A DNA stretch of 64,000 nt from Asticcacaulis benevestitus DSM 16100 = ATCC BAA-896 (GCF_000376105.1 NZ_AQWM01000001.1:248001-312000), one strand, 5' to 3'. Positions 9,956-20,044 are shown, counted from the stretch's first letter. The notes: generated from the letters alone by a model not told the origin. Program-made: numbers and translations.

Positions 9956-11263
9956 GTGCGTCTTCCCCCAATCAAGATCCGTATCCGCGCCCTTCTGGCG
10001 CTCTTCTTTGCCGGGCTTGGCATGGCGACCTTTGTGGTGTTGCAGCATACGAACGCTGTCAGTGGTCTGTTGGTTCAGGCGCAAAGCCAGGGGGCAGGCG
10101 ATTACATCGAACAGATCCGCCAGTTGGAGGCAGGGTTCACTTCGCTGGCCATCATGACAGCGATCATTGTTGGGCTTGCTGGCCTGGGGGCCGCTATCTA
10201 TTTTGATCGGGAAGTGTTTTCGGTTATCGACCGCCTGAGCCACTATACGGTGCGCTTGGCGGATCGTAAGTACGATATGCCGGCCGAAGGCGCTCATCGT
10301 TCGGACGAAATCGGCCGTCTGGCCAGTGCCCTCGATGTGTTGCGCGCCAATGGTCAGAAAATGATTGGCCTGGAAGAAGATGCCTCACATCACGCTGAAC
10401 ATATAGCCCGCGAACGCGAGCTTGCCTTGCAGGAGCTCGGTGTCAAGCTGGAAGCTCAAGTCTCGACCCTTCTGGAAGGGCTGACAAATTCATCCAAGGC
10501 GATGATCATCTCGTCGGATCAGATGAGCCAGTCGGCCTTCGCGGCGTCTGAAAGCGCCGGCAAGGTGGCTTCGGTCGCGGTCTCTACGTCTGAGAGCGCG
10601 CAAAAGGTGGCCGCCACGGTGATGGAGCTGTCGCAAACTGCCAACGAAATCGCCGGGTCGACGCAGATTTCGACCGAGGTTTCGGCACGCGCCTCGGCTG
10701 AAGCCGAATCAACCTCCGCCATGATGACCCGTCTCAGCCGCAGCGCTGACGAGATCAGCGCGGTGGTGGATATGATCACTTCGATTGCTCAGCAAACCAA
10801 CCTCCTGGCGCTCAACGCAACCATTGAAGCGGCGCGGGCAGGGGAGCACGGCGCAGGCTTCGCCGTGGTGGCCTCTGAGGTTAAAACCCTGTCGCAGCAA
10901 ACAGAGAAGGCAACGCGTGAAATCACCGCCAAGGTTCAGCAGATCCAAAGCGACGCTGGCGACGCGACCTTAGCTATTGCGGCCATTGTGGGAACCATAA
11001 GCGAATTGCGTTCCGGCGCCGATGATATCGCCCGCTCGGTGGCGGCCCAGCAGATGGCCACCAGTCAGATCGCCGAGACCGTCGAATCTCTGGCGGAGGG
11101 TTCGGCCAGTGTCGGCAATGATATTGACGCCGTGCGCGATGTCGCCAATGAAACCGGACAGGTCGCCAGTGTGGTGTTTGAAGAGGCCAAATCGGTAAGT
11201 CAGGCCTCTGACAAGCTGAAAATGGAAATCGCCAAATTCCTGAACAGCATGCGGGCGGCATGA
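9956..11263 (+). CDS. Methyl-accepting chemotaxis protein with minimal periplasmic loop
   Basis: 435 residues. Transmembrane helix 1 is at about residues 11-30 and helix 2 at about 61-84, leaving only ~30 residues outside. A HAMP-like stretch follows ([13 protein letters not shown]), then a long helical signalling domain. The hairpin tip [20 protein letters not shown], with [14 protein letters not shown] behind it, is the CheA/CheW contact region. There is no sizeable ligand domain, so it probably senses a membrane or cytoplasmic signal. The GTG start has AGGA eight bases upstream. No C-terminal CheR-tethering pentapeptide is present. A CtrA-type box upstream suggests cell-cycle control. Confidence 0.9.
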   Translation: MRLPPIKIRIRALLALFFAGLGMATFVVLQHTNAVSGLLVQAQSQGAGDYIEQIRQLEAGFTSLAIMTAIIVGLAGLGAAIYFDREVFSVIDRLSHYTVRLADRKYDMPAEGAHRSDEIGRLASALDVLRANGQKMIGLEEDASHHAEHIARERELALQELGVKLEAQVSTLLEGLTNSSKAMIISSDQMSQSAFAASESAGKVASVAVSTSESAQKVAATVMELSQTANEIAGSTQISTEVSARASAEAESTSAMMTRLSRSADEISAVVDMITSIAQQTNLLALNATIEAARAGEHGAGFAVVASEVKTLSQQTEKATREITAKVQQIQSDAGDATLAIAAIVGTISELRSGADDIARSVAAQQMATSQIAETVESLAEGSASVGNDIDAVRDVANETGQVASVVFEEAKSVSQASDKLKMEIAKFLNSMRAA

Positions 11264-11292
11264 TAGCCGGCTGAATATATCGGGGGAACGCT

Positions 11293-11366
11293 TGGAGGCC
11301 TGACCCGGAGTCGAACCGGGCTTCACGGATTTGCAATCCGGTGCGTAACCGCTCCGCCATCAGGCC
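11293..11366 (-). tRNA. tRNA-Cys (GCA)
   Basis: The minus strand gives a cloverleaf with acceptor GGCCTGA/TCAGGCC, discriminator T and an encoded CCA. The anticodon loop is ATTGCAAAT (anticodon GCA), and the T arm is GGTTCGACTCC. It lies just after the chemoreceptor stop, on the opposite strand. Confidence 0.95.
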
Positions 11367-11573
11367 TCATCAGAGCGAAGCGGTGAGCTATCAGATCGCA
11401 TCACCGCCTGCAATCACTTGTAGGCTAATTTAGCTAATAATTTTGTATAAGCCCACAGGATTGTGGGTTTTTTGCTGGAAAACAAACGTAAATGCCGATT
11501 GAAGACGCGCAGGCTTCCGCTTATAAGCGGTGCAACCGTTTCTAAGTCCGAGTTTGCCAAAGGGGTTATATCC

Positions 11574-12203
11574 ATGGATCTTTACGCCGCCCGCCAGAAT
11601 ATGGTCGAATCCCAGGTTCGCGTGAACGATGTCACCGATATGCCACTGCAACTGGCTATGCGTCACATCCAGCGCGAACGTTTGTGCGCGCCGTCGCAAG
11701 CCTTTGGCGCCTACGGCGAGGTCGAAAGCCCGATCGCACCGGGACGTGTGCTGATGAAGCCGCGCGATATCTCGAAGCTCTTGCAAATAGCCGAACCCAA
11801 GACCGGCGAGCGCGCGCTGGCGATAGCTGCACCCTATGCCGCCGCCGTTCTGAGCCATGCCGGTCTCAAGGTGACAGCGCAGGAATCCGATCCGCGTGTC
11901 CTGTCGGTCACCGAGCCCTATCTCAAGGAACTCGGCGTCAGGATTGAAACAAGCGATCTGAAAGCGCCTGTGGGCGCTGACTACGACATGATCATCATTG
12001 AGGGCGCCGTGGCCGAAGTGCCGGCGGCCTGGCTTGATGCTTTGAAAGTAGGCGGGCGCCTGGCCGTGGTGGTGCGTGATGGCGCTGTAGGCCACGCCCG
12101 GCTTTATATCCGGCTTCAATCGGGTGTCTCAGAGCGCGATGTCTTTGACTCAACACCGTCCACGCTGCCCGGTTTCGAGCGGGCTCCGTCCTTCCAGTTC
12201 TGA
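11574..12203 (+). CDS. Protein-L-isoaspartate O-methyltransferase-like protein, probably lacking the SAM motif
   Basis: The start at 11574 follows AAAGGGGTTA. An upstream extension to 11463 runs into poorly coding sequence. The 209-residue protein begins DLYAARQNMVESQVRVNDV, as Pcm-family members next to tolC do in this group. Canonical Pcm has a glycine-rich SAM loop (about GTGSGY); here that place reads LAIAAPYAAAVLS, with no GxGxG. The motif-II-like YDMIIIEGAV remains. Classical Pcm repairs isoaspartyl residues. With the loop lost, methyl transfer is doubtful and a structural role linked to TolC is possible. A strong terminator follows. Confidence 0.75.
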   Translation: MDLYAARQNMVESQVRVNDVTDMPLQLAMRHIQRERLCAPSQAFGAYGEVESPIAPGRVLMKPRDISKLLQIAEPKTGERALAIAAPYAAAVLSHAGLKVTAQESDPRVLSVTEPYLKELGVRIETSDLKAPVGADYDMIIIEGAVAEVPAAWLDALKVGGRLAVVVRDGAVGHARLYIRLQSGVSERDVFDSTPSTLPGFERAPSFQF

Positions 12204-12205
12204 TG

Positions 12206-12236
12206 AAAATGGCCAGCCTTAGCACTGGCCATTTTT
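12206..12236 (+). terminator. Intrinsic terminator after the Pcm-like gene
   Basis: AAAATGGCCAG and CTGGCCATTTTT form an 11-bp stem with an 8-base loop and a T run, two bases after the stop codon. It separates the Pcm-like gene from tolC. Confidence 0.85.
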
Positions 12237-12498
12237 GCAGGCGCTACTGCTGACGGAAATCGTCCGGCTAACCGATAGAGTGATGCATAAAAGTCGCCCG
12301 CTGACGAAGAGTGTCAGATGTGACAAGAAAATGCCAAACGTGAAAAATCCTTAACTCGCCAAGCTCGTAAAGTTCTGGCAGTAGGGAATAAGTGGTAATT
12401 TATCGCATCGGCCCCGAACGATGCCGCAGGTACATGCGGCTACGGGGTAACAGGCCGTGTTTGTGGTCTGCCTTAAACTTTATGGGGACGTCTTTAAC

Positions 12499-13896
12499 AT
12501 GATGAAATTCAAGCTTGCCAGGTATGCCGCCGTATCGGTTCTGGCCCTTACCGTGAACGCATTCGGAAGCATCGGTGCGCAGGCGGAGAGCCTGAATGAC
12601 GCCATCGCCATGGCCTATGCGCAAAATCCCACCTTGCAGCGTAGTCGCGCTACGCAGCGCGCCACCGACGAATCCTACGTCCAGACACGTTCGCAGCTCG
12701 GGCCGAATTTGAGCGCCAGCGCCACAAGTACCTATAACGACCTGCCAACGGCTGGCAACCGCGCTTCGACCAGTGCCGGCATCACCGCCAACCAGACGCT
12801 GTTTGCTTCGGGCGGCATCGCCTCGTCGTTGGATGCGTCACGCGCTAATGTCAAGTCCGGTCAGGAAGGTCTGCGTTCTACCGAATCGGGCGTCCTGCTT
12901 GATGTGATCAGCGTCTATACCGCCGTGCGCCGCGACCAGCGCGCTCTGCAGATTTCGCAGGATAATTATGACATTCTCAAGCAGCAGCTCGACCAGACCC
13001 AGGCTCAGTTCGACGCCGGTCAACTGACGCGCACGGATGTGGCGCAGTCGCAGGCCCGTTTGTCGGCTTCGGCCGCGTCGCTGGCCTCGGCTCAGGCCCA
13101 ACTTGATTCGGACCGCGCATCTTATGTGGCTGTTGTTGGCCAGGCGCCGGTGGCACTTGAACCTGAGCCGACCCTCCCGGGGCTGCCTTCAGATTTCAAT
13201 GCTGCGCTCGATGCCGCCCAAAAGAACAATCCCGACCTGCAATCGGCGCTCTATGCCGCGGATGCGCTCAAAGCCCAGGTGAGGGCGCAGCGTTCGACTT
13301 TTGGCCCGACGGTTTCGCTTTCGGCCAGTACGGGTGGCAATGTGCCTGGTCTTAAAATCGGCGATCTCGCTGATAATGACGCCACATCGGCCAGCCTGCG
13401 TTTGTCGATCCCCTTGTTCAGCGCCGGCCTGAATGGTTCCCGCGTCCGTCAGGCGACCGAAAACTACAATGCCCAGGTCGCTGTGGTCGAATCGACCCGC
13501 CGCCAGGTGGTGTCGTCGGTCTCGCAAGCCTGGTCGCAGATGCTGGCGGCGCGTTCGGCTGTTTCTTCTAATCAGGAGCAGGTCAAGGCCGCGACCGTGG
13601 CGGCCGAAGGGGTCAAGGTCGAGCAACAGGTCGGTTTGCGCACCAATATCGAAGTGCTGAACGCCCAGCAGGAATTGAAATCAGCGCAATTGTCGCTGGT
13701 GGAGGCCGAGCGCAGTCAATATGTTGCTGCCAGCCAGCTTTTGTCGGTAATGGGCGGCATGACGGCCAAGGCCTTCGTGCCGGATATCGAGGTCTATGAT
13801 CCTCAGAAGCACTTTGATGATGTGAAAAAGAAGGGCTGGACACCGCTTGAGCCGGTGGTTCATGCGCTCGATGGCCTGGCTGCCGGCGGCAAGTAA
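12499..13896 (+). CDS. tolC: TolC-family outer-membrane efflux/type I secretion channel
   Basis: 465 residues from the ATG at 12499 (GGGGACG upstream; a second ATG follows directly). The signal peptide ends around SIGAQA, before ESLNDAIAMAYAQNPTLQRS. Two outer-membrane efflux repeats follow, rich in Ala, Gln and Ser helices, including DVAQSQARLS in the first and VLNAQQELKSAQLSLVEA in the second. TolC trimers span the outer membrane and periplasm and serve tripartite pumps and type I secretion, such as S-layer export in Caulobacter. No inner-membrane partner is in the window. The 262 bases before it are AT-rich, with no motif I can name. Confidence 0.92.
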   Translation: MMKFKLARYAAVSVLALTVNAFGSIGAQAESLNDAIAMAYAQNPTLQRSRATQRATDESYVQTRSQLGPNLSASATSTYNDLPTAGNRASTSAGITANQTLFASGGIASSLDASRANVKSGQEGLRSTESGVLLDVISVYTAVRRDQRALQISQDNYDILKQQLDQTQAQFDAGQLTRTDVAQSQARLSASAASLASAQAQLDSDRASYVAVVGQAPVALEPEPTLPGLPSDFNAALDAAQKNNPDLQSALYAADALKAQVRAQRSTFGPTVSLSASTGGNVPGLKIGDLADNDATSASLRLSIPLFSAGLNGSRVRQATENYNAQVAVVESTRRQVVSSVSQAWSQMLAARSAVSSNQEQVKAATVAAEGVKVEQQVGLRTNIEVLNAQQELKSAQLSLVEAERSQYVAASQLLSVMGGMTAKAFVPDIEVYDPQKHFDDVKKKGWTPLEPVVHALDGLAAGGK

Positions 13897-14087
13897 TCCT
13901 TATTGCGACCTTATAATCCTGTGGCGAAGTCGGGCGCTGTTAACCGCCTTGCTTAACCACAGGAAATTCGTCGTTTCGACGAAATTTCGCTTGAGCGACC
14001 TGCCTAAAGAGTTGCAAAAAGCGCCAAATACGTGTCACCTGTACACGGTTTCAGTTCCCGAATCCGATTCGCAGCAGTTAAAAAAAC

Positions 14088-14639
14088 ATGGCAGAACAAT
14101 CCGCACACGAACCGACCATGGAGGAAATCCTCGCCTCTATCCGTCGCATCATCTCTGAAGATGACGCTCCGGAAGACGCGAAGGCCGAGCCGGAGGTCGA
14201 AGTCGAGGAAGAGCCCGAAGCCGTCGCTCCAGAACCGGAGCCGGAAATTGAGGACGAGCCGGAAGACGATGATGTGCTCGAACTGACGGAAACCTACGAA
14301 GCACCGGCCGCTGTGTCTATTGGCGACATCGACGCTTTTGATGCGCCGGCCCCTGCGCCTGTCGCTGCAGCACCGGCGCCCAAACCAGCCCCACGCCCTG
14401 CGGCGCCTTCGGCCGCTGGCGGTCTGGTCAGCGAGCGCACCGAATCGATCGCCGCCTCGTCGTTTGGTGCCTTGACCAGCAATCTGCTGGTGCCGCATAG
14501 CGACCGCACGCTTGAAGACGTTGTCAAGGAACTGCTGCGTCCGCAACTGCAAGCCTGGCTCGATGAAAACCTGCCTGGCATCGTCGAAGAGCAGGTTCGC
14601 CTCGAAGTCGAACGTATTGCGCGTCAATCACGACGTTAA
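14088..14639 (+). CDS. popZ: Polar organizing protein PopZ (DUF2497)
   Basis: 183 residues in the three-part PopZ plan. The N-terminal client-binding helix is EPTMEEILASIRRIISEDDA (residues ~9-28). A disordered Glu/Pro-rich spacer covers ~29-110. The C-terminal oligomerising helices include SFGALTSNLL, RTLEDVVKELLRPQLQAWLD and ENLPGIVEEQV. PopZ forms a condensate at the cell pole, anchors the parS/ParB centromere and recruits polar regulators. Caulobacter PopZ is about 177 residues and also lies before valS, so both sequence and synteny agree. An 18-base imperfect tandem repeat and a terminator follow. Confidence 0.95.
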   Translation: MAEQSAHEPTMEEILASIRRIISEDDAPEDAKAEPEVEVEEEPEAVAPEPEPEIEDEPEDDDVLELTETYEAPAAVSIGDIDAFDAPAPAPVAAAPAPKPAPRPAAPSAAGGLVSERTESIAASSFGALTSNLLVPHSDRTLEDVVKELLRPQLQAWLDENLPGIVEEQVRLEVERIARQSRR

Positions 14640-14642
14640 GAT

Positions 14643-14678
14643 CTGGCACGCCACTAAGACTTGGCACGACGCTAAAAC
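14643..14678 (+). repeat. Two imperfect 18-base tandem copies after popZ
   Basis: CTGGCACGCCACTAAGAC is followed directly by TTGGCACGACGCTAAAAC, with four differences. A weaker third copy overlaps the popZ stop (CACGACGTTAAGAT). The repeats probably arose by local duplication of the gene end. No function is evident. Confidence 0.6.
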
Positions 14679-14707
14679 ATAGATTTTATAAAGATCACCT
14701 GATAAGA

Positions 14708-14739
14708 GGGCGGCATCACTCCGGTGAGCCGCCCTTTTT
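14708..14739 (+). terminator. Intrinsic terminator between popZ and valS
   Basis: GGGCGGC(A)TCAC pairs with GTGAGCCGCCC, followed by TTTTTC. The hairpin contains the GTG at 14724 that could open the valS frame early, which argues for the later ATG as the true valS start. Confidence 0.85.
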
Positions 14740-14792
14740 CCTTAAAAGTCGCCCTGTCGCTTTTCCGCCCAGGCTATTCCCCTTACGAGACC

Positions 14793-17492
14793 ATGTTAGA
14801 AAAAAACTTCGATCCCGCCGCCGTTGAGCCCCGCCTGTACAAAAAGTGGGAAGACTCCGGCGCCTTTGCGCCTTCCGATGCGGGTGAGACCTTTTCCATC
14901 GTCATCCCGCCACCCAACGTCACCGGCAGCCTGCATATCGGCCACGCGCTGAACAACACCTTGCAGGACGTCCTGACGCGCTTTGAGCGTATGCGCGGCA
15001 AGGCGGCCTTGTGGTTGCCGGGCACCGACCACGCCGGCATCGCCACGCAGATGGTGGTGGAGCGTCAGTTGGCTGCCGCCGGCAACGAAGGCCGCCGCGA
15101 ACTGGGCCGTGACAAGTTCGTCGCCAAGGTGTGGGAATGGAAGAAGGAATCGGGCGGCACCATCGTGCAGCAGTTGCGTCGCCTTGGGGCTTCGTGCGAC
15201 TGGTCGCGCGAACGCTTTACGCTCGATGACGGTCTGTCGGCGGCCGTGCGTAAGGTCTTCGTTCAGCTTCACAAGGACGGCCTGATGTACCGCGACAAGC
15301 GGCTCGTCAACTGGGACCCGCAGTTCCAGACGGCGATTTCCGATCTCGAAGTCGAGCAGAAAGAGGTCGACGGCCACTACTGGCACTTCGCCTATCCGCT
15401 GGCCGATGGCGTCACCTATCCGTTCCCGATTAAGGATGAAGAGGGCAACGACACGACGGAGACGCGCGACTATATCGTGGTCGCCACCACCCGCCCGGAA
15501 ACCATGCTGGGCGATAGCGGCGTAGCCGTGCATCCGGATGATGAGCGCTACAAGGATCTGGTCGGCAAGTTTGTTATCCTGCCGATCACCGGCCGCCGTA
15601 TCCCGATCGTGGCGGATGAGTATGCTGATCCGGCCAAGGGGTCCGGCGCGGTCAAGATCACACCGGCGCATGACTTCAACGACTTCATGGTCGGCAAGCG
15701 TCACGATCTGGAGCAGATCAATATTTTGGATACCCAAGCCAATCTTCTGAAGTTCGATCCGATTCCGGCGGAATATCAGGGGATGGAACGCTTCGCCGCG
15801 CGCAAGGCGATCATCGCTCGTGCCGAGGAAGAGGGCTGGCTGAAGCAGATCGAGAAGACCAAGCATATGGTGCCGCATGGCGATCGTTCCGGCGTGGTCA
15901 TTGAGCCGTTCCTGACCGATCAATGGTACGTTAATGCCGGCGAACTGGCCAAGGAAGCGATTGCCGCTGTCGAGGACGGTCGCACGGTCTTCGAGCCTAA
16001 GAACTGGGAAAAGACCTACTTTGAGTGGATGCGTAATATCGAGCCGTGGTGCGTGTCGCGCCAGCTCTGGTGGGGCCACCGCATCCCGGCCTGGTATGCC
16101 GAGGACGGCTATATCTTCGTCGCCGAGACTGAAGCCGATGCCCACAAGCAGGCTGAAGCCCATTACGGCAATAAGGTCGCGCTCAAGCAGGACGAGGACG
16201 TGCTCGACACCTGGTTCTCGTCGGCGCTGTGGCCGTTTTCGACCATGGGCTGGCCAGAAAATACCGAGGATCTGGCGCGTTTCTACCCGACCCATACCCT
16301 GATCACCGGTTTTGACATCATCTTCTTCTGGGTGGCCCGGATGATGATGATGGGCCTGCACTTCACCGGCAAGGCGCCTTTCAAGCGCGTCTTCATCAAC
16401 GCCCTGGTTCGTGACGACAAGGGCCAGAAGATGTCGAAGTCCAAGGGCAATGTCATGGACCCGCTGGTGCTGATCGATGAGTTCGGCGCCGACGCCCTGC
16501 GCTTCACCATGACCGCGATGTCGGGGCAGGGGCGTGATATCAAGCTCGCCAAGCCGCGCATTGAGGGGTATCGCAACTTCTCGACGAAGCTGTGGAATGC
16601 CACGCGGTTCACGCAGATGAATGAATGCGCCCGCGTCGACGGTTTCGATCCGGCCACGGCCAAACTGACGCTCAGCCGCTGGATCCGCGGCGAGGTGCAG
16701 AAGACGGTTGCTGCCATCACCGAAGCGCTGGAAGCCTGCGCCTTCGATGATGCCGCCAATGCGCTCTATAAGTTTATCTGGAATGTGTTCTGCGACTGGT
16801 ATCTCGAACTGGCCAAGCCCATCCTCAATGGCGATGATCAGGCCGCCAAGGCTGAAATCCGCGCCATGACGGCCTGGGTCCTTGATCAGGCGATGATCCT
16901 GCTCCATCCCGTCATGCCCTTCATTACCGAAGAGCTTTGGGATAAGACCGGCCACAAGGATATGCTGATCACCCATAGCTGGCCGAAATCGGATGCCGGC
17001 GCGATTGATGCCGAGGCCGATGAAGAGATCAACTGGCTGATCGATTTGATCTCGGAGATTCGCTCGATCCGTTCGGAAATGAACGTGCCGGGTTCGGCGC
17101 GCGCGCCTCTCACCTTAAGTGGTGCCTCAGATGTTACACGCAAGCGTCTGGATACACACGAAGATCTGATCCTGTTCTTAGGGCGTTTGTCAGGCGTTGA
17201 TGTCAGCGAAACGGCCGCCGCGGGCTCCGTGCCCTTTGTGGCCGGTGAAGCGACGGCGCATCTGGCCATCGCCGAATTCATCGATATCAAGGCCGAAGAG
17301 GCGCGCCTGACCAAGGGCATCGCCGACTTTGACAAGACGATTGATGGCGTGCGCCGTAAACTCGACAATCCGGAGTTTGTCCGCAAAGCGCCGGACGAGG
17401 TGATCGCCGAAAACCGCGAGCGCCTTGAAGACGCACAGAACGGCAAGGTCAAGCTGTCGGCCGCGCTGGAACGCCTGCGCGCCGCGCAGTAA
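14793..17492 (+). CDS. valS: Valyl-tRNA synthetase
   Basis: 899 residues from the ATG at 14793, beginning [20 protein letters not shown] as ValS proteins do. The class I signatures are [14 protein letters not shown] (HIGH at 48-51) and [10 protein letters not shown] (KMSKS from Lys546). The CP1 editing domain contains [19 protein letters not shown]. The C-terminal coiled coil ends [12 protein letters not shown]. It charges tRNA-Val and hydrolyses mischarged threonine. The stop codon directly abuts the stop of the opposing gene. Confidence 0.97.
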   Translation: MLEKNFDPAAVEPRLYKKWEDSGAFAPSDAGETFSIVIPPPNVTGSLHIGHALNNTLQDVLTRFERMRGKAALWLPGTDHAGIATQMVVERQLAAAGNEGRRELGRDKFVAKVWEWKKESGGTIVQQLRRLGASCDWSRERFTLDDGLSAAVRKVFVQLHKDGLMYRDKRLVNWDPQFQTAISDLEVEQKEVDGHYWHFAYPLADGVTYPFPIKDEEGNDTTETRDYIVVATTRPETMLGDSGVAVHPDDERYKDLVGKFVILPITGRRIPIVADEYADPAKGSGAVKITPAHDFNDFMVGKRHDLEQINILDTQANLLKFDPIPAEYQGMERFAARKAIIARAEEEGWLKQIEKTKHMVPHGDRSGVVIEPFLTDQWYVNAGELAKEAIAAVEDGRTVFEPKNWEKTYFEWMRNIEPWCVSRQLWWGHRIPAWYAEDGYIFVAETEADAHKQAEAHYGNKVALKQDEDVLDTWFSSALWPFSTMGWPENTEDLARFYPTHTLITGFDIIFFWVARMMMMGLHFTGKAPFKRVFINALVRDDKGQKMSKSKGNVMDPLVLIDEFGADALRFTMTAMSGQGRDIKLAKPRIEGYRNFSTKLWNATRFTQMNECARVDGFDPATAKLTLSRWIRGEVQKTVAAITEALEACAFDDAANALYKFIWNVFCDWYLELAKPILNGDDQAAKAEIRAMTAWVLDQAMILLHPVMPFITEELWDKTGHKDMLITHSWPKSDAGAIDAEADEEINWLIDLISEIRSIRSEMNVPGSARAPLTLSGASDVTRKRLDTHEDLILFLGRLSGVDVSETAAAGSVPFVAGEATAHLAIAEFIDIKAEEARLTKGIADFDKTIDGVRRKLDNPEFVRKAPDEVIAENRERLEDAQNGKVKLSAALERLRAAQ

Positions 17493-18716
17493 TCAAACCC
17501 TACGCAGCGCCCTGAGCCATATGCCGGGGCGCTGCGACCACGCTTGCAGCGTTTCCCTGCGCGCATGGAGCGTCAGCCCGACTACGGTCAGGTAGATGAC
17601 GCACGATATCAGGAAGGTGCCGGGGAAATAGCGCAGAATATTGATACCGATAATGCTGATCCAGAAATTGGCACCCATGGTGATCACGTAGAGCCAGCTT
17701 AGCCAGACAAAGGCTTTGCGGTTGAGCGGCTCGGCCATCATGACCACCATCGCCATGGCCGGATAGAGCAGGTAAAGATCGAAGTTGTATTCGAACAGGC
17801 GCGGATTGATGAGTTGCGCCACGCCCAGTCCAAAGAAGCAGCGCTCCTCGACCGTCAGAGGGCCCCATTCGGCCAGCGCCAGTCCGCCGCCGATGATGAT
17901 AGCGGCGAAGACCATATAGGCCAGGAAAACGGGCAGGGTGTTGGGCTCAAGCCCGATATAGGTCAGCAGGGCGAAGAAGCCGCGTCCGGGCTGGCGGTTG
18001 AGCACGATATCGACGACATAGGCATGCCATTCGGCGGACAAAGGCCCGGCGGTCAGGAAGATAGTCGCCACGCCGGCAAGGCCCAGGGCAAGTGCTAGGG
18101 CAAACGTCACGAGGCGGTGCGTGAACGGCCTTTTCTCATAGAGCAAAACCACCAGCACCGTCAGGAAGGCCGGCTTGATCAGCCCGGCCGTGATTACCAT
18201 GGCGATAAACAGCCAGCGCCATTTACGGATGACCAGCACGCTGGCGACGATCAGGGCGTGAATAACGCCTCCGATATTGCCGGTCGTCAGCGGATTGCCG
18301 CGAATGGCGCTCAAGGCCATCAGGCGCATGTGCAGGGGCAGGTGCGGGAAAGGCTTGATCATCGTGTACCACAGCAGGAAAACCAGCAGCGGCAGGAGAA
18401 TGGCGCCATAGGTCCAGTGCAGGCCCCACGGTCCAAGAAGCTGTTCGAGGGGCGCTATCGCCTTGCCGATCTGCGGCGCATAGACATAGCTGGCGGCTTT
18501 CAGCCCCGAACAGTTGGCCGGATCGACATAGGGGGATTGCCCCTGGCCAAGCCTTTGGGCACCGCAGATGAGCGCGTCGAAATCGCCCAGCCACCAGCCC
18601 GGCTTGGAAAAGCGCCGGGTCAGGGCGCCGATCATCGGCTCCAGCGCGAATAGCAGGAAGAGGCCAAACATCCACTTGTTGCGGGTGCGGTCTCTTAAGA
18701 AGGTTAGCGCATCCAT
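17493..18716 (-). CDS. Polytopic membrane glycosyltransferase-like protein (GT87/DUF2029)
   Basis: 407 residues with about ten membrane spans. Features seen are an N-terminal signal-anchor helix, the external acidic site GDFDALICGAQRLGQGQSPY, the proline-rich YAPQIGKAIAPLEQLLGP, and repeated short hydrophobic helices with charged loops. This pattern fits the GT87 group of polyprenyl-phosphate-sugar-dependent transferases (mannosyl- or arabinosyl-type). The acceptor cannot be told. A GT2-GtrA gene starts 143 bases away on the other strand; such enzymes make the lipid-linked sugars that GT87 proteins use. The frame ends exactly next to the valS stop. Confidence 0.7.
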   Translation of the reverse strand: MDALTFLRDRTRNKWMFGLFLLFALEPMIGALTRRFSKPGWWLGDFDALICGAQRLGQGQSPYVDPANCSGLKAASYVYAPQIGKAIAPLEQLLGPWGLHWTYGAILLPLLVFLLWYTMIKPFPHLPLHMRLMALSAIRGNPLTTGNIGGVIHALIVASVLVIRKWRWLFIAMVITAGLIKPAFLTVLVVLLYEKRPFTHRLVTFALALALGLAGVATIFLTAGPLSAEWHAYVVDIVLNRQPGRGFFALLTYIGLEPNTLPVFLAYMVFAAIIIGGGLALAEWGPLTVEERCFFGLGVAQLINPRLFEYNFDLYLLYPAMAMVVMMAEPLNRKAFVWLSWLYVITMGANFWISIIGINILRYFPGTFLISCVIYLTVVGLTLHARRETLQAWSQRPGIWLRALRRV

Positions 18717-18859
18717 GGGGCGTCCTGAAGGTGGCGAAGGCGGCGGAGCATAGGCAGTAGCTGCGCACCGTCAAGAGCTTAGCGAACCTGCTTCTTGTAT
18801 TTAGGGCTTTAACCGGATATGCAGCGTCCTTTGATTTTGTCTTCGGCTGGGAGCTTTTT

Positions 18860-20041
18860 TTGTCCGGAATCGATCCTGTATCTGCGTCTGCATCCGTTTC
18901 CGGGGGCGCGCCTGATCTTAGCCTGATTATTTGCACCCTGAATGAAGGTGTTGCGATCCGTTCTGTCGTCGAAGAGGTTTCGGCGGCGCTCGGTTCGATC
19001 CGTCACGAGATTATCGTGGTCGATGACAATTCGTCGGACAACACCGCCGCAGAAGTGCTCTCGCTGGCGCAGTCTCACCCCCATGTCCGCCTGCATGTCC
19101 GCGTCAATGAGCGCGGGCTGTCGTCGGCCGCCATAAAGGGCTGGGATATCGCCCACGGCAAATATCTCGGCGTGATGGATGGTGATGGTCAGCATGACCC
19201 GGTGGCCATTCGTGCCCTGGCCGATATGATCATGGCCGGCGACAAGGATCTGGTCTGCGTTTCGCGCTATATCGGCCAGACCGATACGGGCCTGAGTGGC
19301 CTGCGTGATATCGGTTCCAAGGTGGCTACGGCCGCGACCGGCATGGTGCTGAAGGTGCCGCTGTCCGATCCGATGAGCGGCTGTTTCATGATGACGCGCG
19401 ACTATTATATGTCGGCGCGCCCCAAGCTGACGGGTATCGGCTTCAAAATCCTGCTCGATGTGGCGGCGTCTTCCCCGATCAAGCCGCGCTTTGGCGAGGT
19501 CAAGGCGGCGCTGCGCCAGCGCCAGGGCGGCGAATCGAAGCTCGATATCCGCGTGGTGCTCGATCTGGGCGCCTTGTTGATCGAAAAGGCTACCGGCGGC
19601 GTTCTGAACGCGCGCTTCGTTCTGTTCGCCGGCGTCGGTGTGACCGGCGTCTTCGTCTATGCGGCGGTGCTCTTTCTCTGCCACCACCTTTTTAATACCG
19701 GTGAGTCGGTGCCTATGTACCGCTTCCAGAAGCGTCTTGACGACGTGCTGAGCTTTAGCCTGGCGATCTGGGTGTCGATGACATGGAACTTCTTCGTCAA
19801 CAATGCCATCACCTTCCGCGACAAGCGCCTGAAGGGCATCGCCATGTTCTATGGCCTGCTCGGTTTCTATTTCGCCTGTTCAATAGGGGCAATCCTGAGC
19901 CTCTTCATGGCGGTTTACATGAAGGACCATCTGCGTATTCATTACATGGTCGCGGGTATCGTCGCGGCCCTTCTGAGCAGCGTGTGGAACTACTTTGCCT
20001 CCAAATGGCTTGCCTGGCGCACCCCCAAAGGCTCGAAATAA
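18860..20041 (+). CDS. Polyprenol-phosphate glycosyltransferase: GT2 domain fused to GtrA-like membrane domain
   Basis: 393 residues from a TTG start with GGGAG eight bases upstream. The GT2 domain (about residues 18-245) has LSLIICTLNEG, IIVVDDNSSDNTA, GVMDGDGQHDP (the DXD metal site) and DPMSGCFMM, as in dolichol-phosphate mannose synthases. Residues ~255-390 form a four-helix GtrA-like domain with NFFVNNAITFRD and SSVWNYFASKWLAW. Such fusions load mannose or glucose onto polyprenyl phosphate and help it across the inner membrane. Together with the adjacent GT87-type gene it suggests lipid-linked-sugar glycosylation of an envelope component. Confidence 0.86.
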   Translation: MSGIDPVSASASVSGGAPDLSLIICTLNEGVAIRSVVEEVSAALGSIRHEIIVVDDNSSDNTAAEVLSLAQSHPHVRLHVRVNERGLSSAAIKGWDIAHGKYLGVMDGDGQHDPVAIRALADMIMAGDKDLVCVSRYIGQTDTGLSGLRDIGSKVATAATGMVLKVPLSDPMSGCFMMTRDYYMSARPKLTGIGFKILLDVAASSPIKPRFGEVKAALRQRQGGESKLDIRVVLDLGALLIEKATGGVLNARFVLFAGVGVTGVFVYAAVLFLCHHLFNTGESVPMYRFQKRLDDVLSFSLAIWVSMTWNFFVNNAITFRDKRLKGIAMFYGLLGFYFACSIGAILSLFMAVYMKDHLRIHYMVAGIVAALLSSVWNYFASKWLAWRTPKGSK

Positions 20042-20044
20042 AGA

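Noticed and set aside
13940-13958. TTAACC repeated 13 bases apart before popZ as a CtrA site
   Set aside because: The spacing is TTAA-N9-TTAA, not N7, so it does not fit the consensus.
14796-16976. 726-codon open frame antisense to valS
   Set aside because: Its codons mirror the third-position GC bias of valS, the translation has no domain likeness, and there is no ribosome site.
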